From Hoylesella oralis ATCC 33269 (GTDB lineage Bacteria; Bacteroidota; Bacteroidia; Bacteroidales; Bacteroidaceae), in the NCBI RefSeq assembly GCF_000185145.2, contig NZ_GL833119.1:1863464-1927463 (forward strand): a DNA stretch of 64,000 nt, read 5' to 3'. Position 1 is the stretch's first letter, and each line of letters begins with the position of its first letter. Both the position numbers and the translations under genes were made by a program. The notes beneath the pieces were generated by a model. That model made no database searches. It was given only the letters and a program-made list of their open reading frames with translations, and was not told the DNA's origin. Below, piece by piece: positions 20,519 to 28,006 of the stretch.

Positions 20519-21679
20519 TTATTTTACACTGAATTTATAAGCAGCATGGCTGTAATATTTCTCTCCGGGTTTTAGGTAAGGAGAGGGCCAGTTACTTTTA
20601 TTGGGAGAATCAGGATATTTTTGAGTTTCAAGGCACACGGAGGCTTGGCGTGGATAAGCAATGCCTCTTTTACCCTTAACTCCCGAGCCGAGGAAGTTGC
20701 CTGTGTAGACTTGGATGCCCGGTTCATTAGTGAAAACTTCCATGAAAATACCAGATTCAGGGGAGTAAAGGCTTGCTGCAACTTTCGTATCATCTCCTTT
20801 ACCATTCTTATAGGTGTTCAATACCCAGTTATGATCGTAGCCATTGGCATTCTTTATTTGCTGGAATGAGGTATCGCCAATAGTTTGATAGAGGGCATGA
20901 CGTTTGGTGAAATCCATTGGGGTGCCATACACCGATTTTATTTCACCGGTAGTCATATATGTGCTGTCTGTTGGCGTGTAATTATCTGCATTGATATACA
21001 ACACCATATTCGTACCCGGTTTCGATGGATCTCCGGATAGATTGAAATATGAATGATTTGTCATATTGATAACAGTCTCGGCGTCTGTGGTTGCTTCGAA
21101 TATCATATCTAAAATGCCATCGTTTTTAACAGTATAGGTAACTGTTGCCGTTACATTTCCCGGAAAGTTATTGTCTCCATCGGGAGATTTTATGGTTAAT
21201 TGAAGAGTTGAATCGTTTAATTGTTTTCCATCATATACCTGATATTGCCATCCTGATGGACCACCATGTAAACAGTGTCCGTAATTATTGGTGGGCAATT
21301 GTATCTGTTTACCGGCAACCGTGATCTTCCCTTTATTAATACGGTTAGCATAACGCCCGATTGCAGCGCCGAAATCACTGGGACTGTTCACCGAATCTGC
21401 ATATTGGGCAATATTATCATAACCTAATACGACATCGGTCGGAGTTCCATTTTTATTTGGAACACAGATAGAAACAATTCTTCCACCGAAATTGGTAACA
21501 CAAACTTCCATGTTATTTGCATTTTTCAGAACATAGAGCTTCACCGGTTTATTATTGATTGTAGTATCAAATCTTGCCGGATCTAATCCCGATTCTGTAA
21601 ATTTGCTATTTGAAGAACATGCAGAAAAAACTACGAATAAAATACCTATTCCCCAAATAGATCCTTTTGCCTTTTTCAT
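20519..21679 (-). CDS. galM: Aldose 1-epimerase, lipoprotein form
   Basis: Mutarotase interconverting alpha and beta galactose. This copy is exported: from the ATG at 21679 it has a signal peptide with lipobox FSAC and a Cys near residue 21. The upstream 12 codons in frame are not signal-like, so I exclude them. The catalytic His is in MTNHSYFNLSGD, and the catalytic Glu is in CLETQKYPDSPNK. It is 386 residues and the last gene of the gal operon, behind a small hairpin at 21703-21733. It is the extracytoplasmic partner of the cytosolic copy at 24348-25442. Confidence 0.93.
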   Translation of the reverse strand: MKKAKGSIWGIGILFVVFSACSSNSKFTESGLDPARFDTTINNKPVKLYVLKNANNMEVCVTNFGGRIVSICVPNKNGTPTDVVLGYDNIAQYADSVNSPSDFGAAIGRYANRINKGKITVAGKQIQLPTNNYGHCLHGGPSGWQYQVYDGKQLNDSTLQLTIKSPDGDNNFPGNVTATVTYTVKNDGILDMIFEATTDAETVINMTNHSYFNLSGDPSKPGTNMVLYINADNYTPTDSTYMTTGEIKSVYGTPMDFTKRHALYQTIGDTSFQQIKNANGYDHNWVLNTYKNGKGDDTKVAASLYSPESGIFMEVFTNEPGIQVYTGNFLGSGVKGKRGIAYPRQASVCLETQKYPDSPNKSNWPSPYLKPGEKYYSHAAYKFSVK

Positions 21680-21702
21680 ATCAACAATTGTTTTTAGTGA
21701 AA

Positions 21703-21733
21703 GAGCCTGTACCAAAAATATGATATCAGGCTC
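21703..21733 (-). terminator. Intercistronic hairpin between galK and galM1
   Basis: A 7-bp GC-rich stem (21703-21709 with 21727-21733) encloses 17 nt. On the minus transcript it sits between galK and the lipoprotein galM. It may partly end transcription or set the 3' end of galK mRNA, lowering galM1 expression. Confidence 0.4.
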
Positions 21734-21757
21734 CTAATTAAGTCTATTAATATCGTG

Positions 21758-22918
21758 TTAGCAAATTTTTCGTGAGCCATCGCTGATTACTACATCGTAA
21801 ACAGCCGGAGCATGACCGAATTTTGCTGCATATTTATTTTTAGCATCTATAATAAATTTATCATAGAGATCATTCTTTACTAAGTTGATAGTACAACCTC
21901 CAAAGCCGCCTCCCATGATGCGACTCCCGGTAACACCGCTTTCTTTGGCCAATTCATTCAAGTAATCAAGTTCTGCACAAGACACTTCATATTCCTTACT
22001 CAATCCATAATGTGTTTCGTACATCTTTTGGCCCACAGTTTCGTAATCACTAGCATTCAGTGCATCACAAACGGCAAGCACACGATCTTTTTCGCCCAAA
22101 ACATAATGAGCCCGTTTATAATCTTCTTCAGACACATCGCCCTTAACTGCTTCAAGCATCTCCCAATCTGCATCACGTAAAGTTTCTATCTTTTTGTCTG
22201 TAAACTTTCTTTGAAGTGCAGCAACTACGTTTTCACAGCTTTTACGACGATCGTTATAGGCAGAAGATGCCAGCTCATGTTTCACTTTACTATCTAAAAG
22301 AACAAGTTTATAACCTTCCGGATTGAATGGGAAATATTCAAACTCACGACTTCTGCAATCAAGACGCATCAGTTTACCAGCCTGTCCGAATACTGAGGCA
22401 AACTGATCCATAATGCCACAATTCACACCACAATAATTATGTTCAGTAGCCTGACCAGCCAACACCATATCCCATTTCGATACCTTATTGTCGCCGAACA
22501 AATCGTTCAAGGCAAAAGCGAAGCAACTTTCAAGAGCTGCAGAAGAGGACATACCAGCTCCCAATGGAACATCTCCAGAAAAGGCAGTATTAAATCCTTT
22601 GACGTCTACTCCTAACTTCTTCATTTCTTGGATGATGCCATAGATATATCGTGCCCAGCTAGCTCTTGGCCCTTTAGGATCATCCACCTTAAATTCAACA
22701 CGGTCTTTCAAGTCGATAGAGTAGCACATAACTGTATTTGTCCCATTCGGACGAAGTTCTGCCATGATACCTTTATCCACTGCTCCCGGAAATACAAATC
22801 CGCCATTATAGTCTGTATGTTCGCCTATAAGATTTATACGTCCGGGAGACGCGTAAATATTACCTGTCTTACCGTCAAAATGCTTGATAAAACGACTCCT
22901 TACATGTTCAATGTCCAT
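21758..22918 (-). CDS. galK: Galactokinase
   Basis: Phosphorylates alpha-D-galactose at C1, the first step of the Leloir pathway. It is 386 residues from the ATG at 22918 (MDIEHVRSRFIKHF); the 21 codons upstream in frame are AT-rich leader. The GalK signature GRINLIGEHTDYNGGFVFP is at the N-terminus. The GHMP ATP loop VPLGAGMSSSAALE and the C-terminal GGGFGGCTINLV are both present. galT is not in the window. Confidence 0.96.
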   Translation of the reverse strand: MDIEHVRSRFIKHFDGKTGNIYASPGRINLIGEHTDYNGGFVFPGAVDKGIMAELRPNGTNTVMCYSIDLKDRVEFKVDDPKGPRASWARYIYGIIQEMKKLGVDVKGFNTAFSGDVPLGAGMSSSAALESCFAFALNDLFGDNKVSKWDMVLAGQATEHNYCGVNCGIMDQFASVFGQAGKLMRLDCRSREFEYFPFNPEGYKLVLLDSKVKHELASSAYNDRRKSCENVVAALQRKFTDKKIETLRDADWEMLEAVKGDVSEEDYKRAHYVLGEKDRVLAVCDALNASDYETVGQKMYETHYGLSKEYEVSCAELDYLNELAKESGVTGSRIMGGGFGGCTINLVKNDLYDKFIIDAKNKYAAKFGHAPAVYDVVISDGSRKIC

Positions 22919-22997
22919 AATAATCTTATTTAGATAGTTAATATTCAATATATTTGGCGCATTGAGAAATAAAATAATCAATGCGCCAATATCAATT

Positions 22998-24314
22998 TTA
23001 TTCTACAGGGATATTTTTATTGACATTCTTACTGCCTGCAATAGCATAGAAGCAGAGATATGCCAATCCGATGAGTGGTACAATGTAGGATATTAAGTAG
23101 CCAGCATTATCTGCAATGAAATTTTGTAACAATGGAAGAATACCCCCACCGACAACCATCATCATAAAGATACCCGATGCTGCTGCCGTATATTTTCCCA
23201 AACCCTCTGTGGCAAGGTTGAATATACATGGCCACATAACAGAAGTACAGAGACCGCAAAGAACAAAGAGCAAGGCAGCAATAGGAACAGTTACCATTTC
23301 AAAAGAGGAACCGGTAAATACCGGCATGGAAACAGTAATGGTCTTTCCGAGCATGATTGCAAAAACGATAAGAGTTATAGCGCAAATTGTTGTAACTGTT
23401 ACCATCGTTTTGCTTGATATCTTGTTGGCAATAAATCCGGCAGTAAAACGTCCTACCAACATTAAGAACCAATATGTTGCAGCCACGGTGCCGGCAATAG
23501 CAACGGCATTTTTAAGAAGTCCCCCACCGGCTGTCGTCGTATCGGAAAGATAGAATATCATTGTTCCGGGGATACCTACTTCTATTCCTACATAAAAGAA
23601 AATGCCGATAACTCCCAACACAAAATGGCGAAAGGCCCAAGGGCTGTGTTCGAATACGGTTTCTGCAGTAGTTTTTCCAACTTGTGGATCTTGGATAGGA
23701 ATAAACATCAGTATAACAAAAACTACTGCAAATACTCCCATTGCAATGTATAGAACAAGGTTTATGTCTACCATGGCAGTATCTTTGGTTACTGTGCCAA
23801 TCAGTGCGCCGACCAATAGCGGTGTAAGAGTACCTGTCAGAGAGTTCAATGTTCCACCGATGAGGTTCAACTGATTGCCTCTATTTCCACCTCCACCAAG
23901 AAGATTAAGCATTGGATTGACAACTGTATTAAGGATACATACACAGAAACCACCGATAAATGCTCCCAAAAGGTAGATAACAAATCCGGTTACTCTGGCG
24001 TCTGCTTCAAAAAAGCCAGATAAAAATTGAACGAATACGCCTGCAAAGCCAAGGATGATACCGGCGAGAGCAGTCTTCTTATAGCCTATTTTAGACAGCA
24101 TCTTACCGGCGGGTATTCCCATAAAAAAGTATGCAAGGAAGTTCATCGCATTACCAAGCATTCCTACTGTATTCGCACTATCACCTTGGAATGCATTTTT
24201 CCAAATAACTCCAATAGGTGCTGCCAGATTTGTTACAAATGAAATCATGGCGTAAAGAAACATCATTGTGACAATCGCAATGATGCTACTTTGTTTTTTT
24301 GTTGTATTCTCCAT
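22998..24314 (-). CDS. Sugar MFS transporter, glucose/galactose type
   Basis: Inner-membrane major-facilitator protein of 438 residues with about 12 hydrophobic segments. It has FucP/GluP-like loops (AGKMLSKIGYKKTALAG after helix 2). It sits between galM2 and galK in one transcript, so galactose (proton or sodium driven) is the likely substrate. This rests on context; the sequence alone says only sugar-type MFS. Confidence 0.85.
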   Translation of the reverse strand: MENTTKKQSSIIAIVTMMFLYAMISFVTNLAAPIGVIWKNAFQGDSANTVGMLGNAMNFLAYFFMGIPAGKMLSKIGYKKTALAGIILGFAGVFVQFLSGFFEADARVTGFVIYLLGAFIGGFCVCILNTVVNPMLNLLGGGGNRGNQLNLIGGTLNSLTGTLTPLLVGALIGTVTKDTAMVDINLVLYIAMGVFAVVFVILMFIPIQDPQVGKTTAETVFEHSPWAFRHFVLGVIGIFFYVGIEVGIPGTMIFYLSDTTTAGGGLLKNAVAIAGTVAATYWFLMLVGRFTAGFIANKISSKTMVTVTTICAITLIVFAIMLGKTITVSMPVFTGSSFEMVTVPIAALLFVLCGLCTSVMWPCIFNLATEGLGKYTAAASGIFMMMVVGGGILPLLQNFIADNAGYLISYIVPLIGLAYLCFYAIAGSKNVNKNIPVE

Positions 24315-24347
24315 TTAATTTAAAATGTTTTTAGTTATATAATTATG

Positions 24348-25442
24348 TTATTGTTTTTCTACTCCAAACTTATAAATTGTTTTTTGCTTATACATTTGAC
24401 CTTCTTTCAAAACAACCGATGGGAAGTATGGATGATTGGGGCTATCGGGGAAATGTTGCGCCTCGAAACAGACAGCACTTCGGCGAGGAAATGTAGCTCC
24501 ATGCTGCCCTTTATATCCGTCTGCCCAATTGTCTGTATATAATTGTACACCGGGCTCAGTTGTATATACTTCCATTGTCCGACCGCTGACGGGCTCTTTT
24601 ATTCTTGCTGCAAAACTGAGTTCGCCTTCTTCTTTCTTATTCAGCACATAGCAATGATCGTATCCTGCACCGTTTTGTATTTGTTCATCTTTTGCATCAA
24701 TATCCTGCCCAATGGTTTTAGGGTGTCTGAAATCAAAGGGAGTGCTTTCTACAAAGCGGATTTCTCCTGTTGGGATAGAAGTTTTGTCGATTGGCAAATA
24801 GAAATCTGCATTGATCTCACAAATCAAATTTTCAATAGTGGGTGTGGGATTGCCGATACCGGCTAAAGAAAAGAAACCATGACTTGTAAGATTGATGATG
24901 GTTTTCTTATTGGTGGTGGCCATATAATCAATGACCAGTTCGTTATTATTGTTAAAGCTATAGACTACAGTAACTTTGACTTCGCCCGAGAAGCCTTCTT
25001 CGCCATAAGGACTGACATATTTCAGAACCAGCGTCTGTTCATTCATTTGGAGAGCTTCCCATACCTTGGCATTAAAGCCCTTTTTCCCTCCATGAAGGCA
25101 GTTCGGACCGTTATTAATCGGTAGACTGTATTCTTTTCCATGCAGTTGGAATTTGCCTTTTGCTATTCTATTGCCATATCTTCCAATCAATGTGGAAAGG
25201 TAAGGCTCCGGAGATTCTATTACATCTTTAATATTATCGTGCCCCTGAATTACATTAGCATGTTTCCCGTTTTTATCGGGTACCATAATTGCAACAATGG
25301 CTCCTCCGTAATTTGTGATGGCAACTTCGTTGCCGACTTCATTTCTAAGAATATATAGGTCTACTTTCTTACCGTTGATTGTAGTCTGAAAATCCTCACG
25401 TTTCAGTCCACAGAGATTTTCTCTTTCCGTTGTGTTTGTCAT
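24348..25442 (-). CDS. galM: Aldose 1-epimerase, cytosolic form
   Basis: Cytosolic mutarotase with no signal peptide, 364 residues. The substrate loop GRYGNRIAKGKFQLHGKEY is present. The catalytic His is in LTSHGFFSLAG (the usual Asn before it is Ser) and the Glu is in CFEAQHFPDSPNHPYFP. It is the first gene of the gal operon, directly behind the promoter/operator at 25457-25506. A second, lipoprotein galM closes the operon, so one organism places mutarotases on both sides of the inner membrane. Confidence 0.95.
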   Translation of the reverse strand: MTNTTERENLCGLKREDFQTTINGKKVDLYILRNEVGNEVAITNYGGAIVAIMVPDKNGKHANVIQGHDNIKDVIESPEPYLSTLIGRYGNRIAKGKFQLHGKEYSLPINNGPNCLHGGKKGFNAKVWEALQMNEQTLVLKYVSPYGEEGFSGEVKVTVVYSFNNNNELVIDYMATTNKKTIINLTSHGFFSLAGIGNPTPTIENLICEINADFYLPIDKTSIPTGEIRFVESTPFDFRHPKTIGQDIDAKDEQIQNGAGYDHCYVLNKKEEGELSFAARIKEPVSGRTMEVYTTEPGVQLYTDNWADGYKGQHGATFPRRSAVCFEAQHFPDSPNHPYFPSVVLKEGQMYKQKTIYKFGVEKQ

Positions 25443-25791
25443 AAAAACAAGTTTTTAGTTACTTTATGTTGTTGCAAAGTAACTGAAAAAAAACGAATGT
25501 TACAAATTATAATCTGGAAATTACAAATGCTTATGAGTTAAAAACAATTAATTTATACTGCTTTTGCAGGTTCGGTTGTTAGCGATTTAGAAGAAACGTG
25601 TGTGGGCGGAGCGAGAGATTAAAAAGAGGTGTAATCCTGTAAAATCTTTTACATTTTTTACAAATTTGTTATAGGTATGCACAATAGATGATATATTTAT
25701 CACAGATATACATGGCGGATATTTACAATAGGCGGTATTTTTTAACGTGTTAGAGGCGGCATATTGGTTTAATGTAAAATATATGTGGAAT
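25443..25791. other. 349-bp intergenic region between the DUF5687 gene and the gal operon
   Basis: Apart from the gal promoter, it holds a locally GC-richer stretch (about 25567-25620) followed on plus by a TGTAAAA/TTTTACA hairpin and T6 (25638-25659). No convincing protein gene lies here. See the small-RNA finding. Confidence 0.5.
25457..25506 (-). promoter_or_regulatory. gal operon promoter with operator-like dyad
   Basis: On minus: TTTG at 25503-25506, a 20-bp spacer, then TTACTTTG at 25475-25482 (one mismatch to TAnnTTTG). A 9-bp perfect dyad AGTTACTTT / AAAGTAACT (25457-25465 and 25476-25484, 10-bp gap) is centred at about the expected transcription start. Its upstream arm lies within the -7 box, so it would not be fully transcribed and is better read as a DNA operator than an RNA hairpin. 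Confidence 0.6.
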
Positions 25792-27330
25792 TTACTTTGA
25801 TGTATGATAGCTGTCAAGTAGTTTATATTTTCTTTTCATCATTCGTGTATAGATATTGCGAAGCCATACTTTATGTAATGCGATGAATACCGTTCCTAAC
25901 ACAAGCATCAGTATATATGCCTTCGTATCTCCGATCAACGTTTGCAGAAAAGAAGCCAATGTCATCGGGATGAATAGGCATATCATTTCTACTCCAACTT
26001 GGAAATAATTGTTTTCAAATCCTGAACGGCTGATGTATTTTGTATTAAGTGGTATCGTTTGAGTATTATACACAGCCATTTGAAAGAGGATGAAATATTG
26101 TACGCCTGCAGTGAATACAGCATATGAAACTAACATGAGTAAAGACCATTTTTCCATAAAAACTGTGGGTAACATCAGCAAGAAAGGGAATATCAAAATG
26201 ATGGAGTAAAAGAAATATTTTGCTCTCAGCAGCAAAAGAATATTTTCTTTTTTAACCATCAGACAGTCTATGAAATTAGCTTCATAGCACATAATTTTGA
26301 TGAGTATCATTGAACCGAAGATTACGTAGTTGTAAAGACAAAAGAAGTTGGCATAATACTTGGAATCATATATTCTGCTGAATGAGATAAGAAGGGAAAA
26401 TATTAATATTATTAAAGACGAGAAGATGAAACTCTTCCTTGGATTTTTATTTCTAAGAGTCATTTTTACCTCTAATTGAAAGTATTTTCCATACTCACCT
26501 AATGTGCTGAGAAAAGAGTAATTTCTAATTTTATGATGGATATTCTGGTCTGCATGCGACAGTTCTTTCATGATATGGCTGTATTGTAACTTCCTGTTAC
26601 AAAATATAACTATGAACAAGAGGATAGCTGCAACGATGTATGGAAAGGGAGAACCGTCGGTGATGGAGGTCCCGATCTTTGCATATGTATCGCAAAGATT
26701 ATCTATTCCTGATTTTTCACCAATATAGCTTGGACTGTACAAAAAGGCATATATACCCATCGGTAATATCCACCACGCGATGTGATCGTTAATCAGAGTT
26801 CTTACGATGGCATACCATTGACTATTTGCGAAAATAATAACGACATAGAAAAGAAGTAGCCCTAATGATAATAGTAGACCATAACTGAAAAAGACGGACA
26901 TGATAATATAGGGAATAAGTAGGGCAAACCATATGAAGTTTCCTATGGAGAACAAGGAGCTGACGATAAAACTATCAATGCATAAATGTCGAGGTACAGG
27001 TAAAAGAACATAAGGCTTAATAAGTTGCGCAGGAGTTTGCTGAACTATAAACCTGAAAAGGAAGTCGAGAGTAAGGATAAAAGGACTGATACCAAGAATA
27101 AATTCTATCGGCGTTATCGATTTATCATTGTTTACCGCTAACGACAATGTTACGGCAATAAGCATTAAATATGCAATGATAAAAAGACATATAATACCGA
27201 GCATAAACTTGGCAACGCGGTTTTGTTGATAGCTGAAACTGCGTTTTTGAGAAAGCCTCCTATGTCGATAAAGGGTATGAAAGAATTCAATCGTATATTT
27301 AACGGAATAAAAGTTCTCCTTGATATTCAT
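25792..27330 (-). CDS. DUF5687-like polytopic membrane protein (ABC-2 permease-like)
   Basis: 512 residues with about 10-12 hydrophobic segments and a cytoplasmic N-terminus. The segment DFLFRFIVQQTPAQLIKPYVLLPVPR is the feature by which I assign it to DUF5687, a Bacteroidota family resembling ABC-2 export permeases. Such genes usually have an ABC ATPase beside them; none is present here. It lies 27 nt after a LolA-like gene, suggesting an envelope role. Substrate unknown. Confidence 0.65.
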   Translation of the reverse strand: MNIKENFYSVKYTIEFFHTLYRHRRLSQKRSFSYQQNRVAKFMLGIICLFIIAYLMLIAVTLSLAVNNDKSITPIEFILGISPFILTLDFLFRFIVQQTPAQLIKPYVLLPVPRHLCIDSFIVSSLFSIGNFIWFALLIPYIIMSVFFSYGLLLSLGLLLFYVVIIFANSQWYAIVRTLINDHIAWWILPMGIYAFLYSPSYIGEKSGIDNLCDTYAKIGTSITDGSPFPYIVAAILLFIVIFCNRKLQYSHIMKELSHADQNIHHKIRNYSFLSTLGEYGKYFQLEVKMTLRNKNPRKSFIFSSLIILIFSLLISFSRIYDSKYYANFFCLYNYVIFGSMILIKIMCYEANFIDCLMVKKENILLLLRAKYFFYSIILIFPFLLMLPTVFMEKWSLLMLVSYAVFTAGVQYFILFQMAVYNTQTIPLNTKYISRSGFENNYFQVGVEMICLFIPMTLASFLQTLIGDTKAYILMLVLGTVFIALHKVWLRNIYTRMMKRKYKLLDSYHTSK

Positions 27331-27357
27331 TATAGTACAGAATATTGATACCGCCTT

Positions 27358-27975
27358 TTATCTTAAATCAATGATCTCTGCTGTAGGATAATCTTTAGCT
27401 CTAAAGATAAAGGTAGAGTTGGGAATACTCTTTGTTTTAAAATTTGTGATGTTAATAGTCATCCATCCATCTTTCTGATGCATCTTAATTTGAACTGGTT
27501 GGTAAGAATTTTTATTAATAAGAATATACATTTCTTTGATGACTTTATGTGTATCTGTCGCCGATAAATATACTTGATAGTTATTGCCGATAGTTTTCAT
27601 TGTGAGGTTGTATCCTGAACGATACATGTTAATAAAAGTATAGGGATTCATAGAGATTTGCTGTGCTGAGGTAGGAGTTGAAACGTTTATCTCGTTCGTC
27701 TTTTTCATATAAGTCCACTGCGTCTTTCCATCATACCAAACGATAGCTTGTGCAGTATGGGCATAAAATTTCTTCCCTTTTATGGCAATAAAACCGCTTG
27801 TTGTCGCAATTTTACCGCTTGACATTTGAAAATTGGCAGATGCGCCATCCTTATTACTGATGCAGGCTGCAGTTTTATCTAATACAACTTTTGCCTGTGT
27901 GTCATTAACAGCGTTTATTTTACCTAAGAAACTTAAAAGAAATATGATGAATAACAATCTTTTTTTGAAGTCCAT
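27358..27975 (-). CDS. LolA-like outer-membrane lipoprotein carrier protein
   Basis: Periplasmic protein of 205 residues with signal peptide (about 1-22). It shows the LolA/LolB half-barrel pattern: SGKIATTSGFIAIKGKKFYAHTAQAIVWYDGKTQWTYMKKTNEI corresponds to the strands and WYDG/TW motif of LolA-like proteins in this phylum. It probably ferries lipoproteins across the periplasm. It lies 31 nt after ftsK, an arrangement (ftsK-lolA) that I know from other Bacteroidota and many Proteobacteria. Confidence 0.8.
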   Translation of the reverse strand: MDFKKRLLFIIFLLSFLGKINAVNDTQAKVVLDKTAACISNKDGASANFQMSSGKIATTSGFIAIKGKKFYAHTAQAIVWYDGKTQWTYMKKTNEINVSTPTSAQQISMNPYTFINMYRSGYNLTMKTIGNNYQVYLSATDTHKVIKEMYILINKNSYQPVQIKMHQKDGWMTINITNFKTKSIPNSTFIFRAKDYPTAEIIDLR

Positions 27976-28006
27976 ATTTTTTTAATAAGTTTTAGAATTA
28001 TATTTA

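Noticed and set aside
25587..25817. 76-codon minus-strand frame after the DUF5687 gene
   Set aside because: It starts inside the end of that gene in another frame, has no ribosome site, and its composition is that of AT-rich non-coding DNA.
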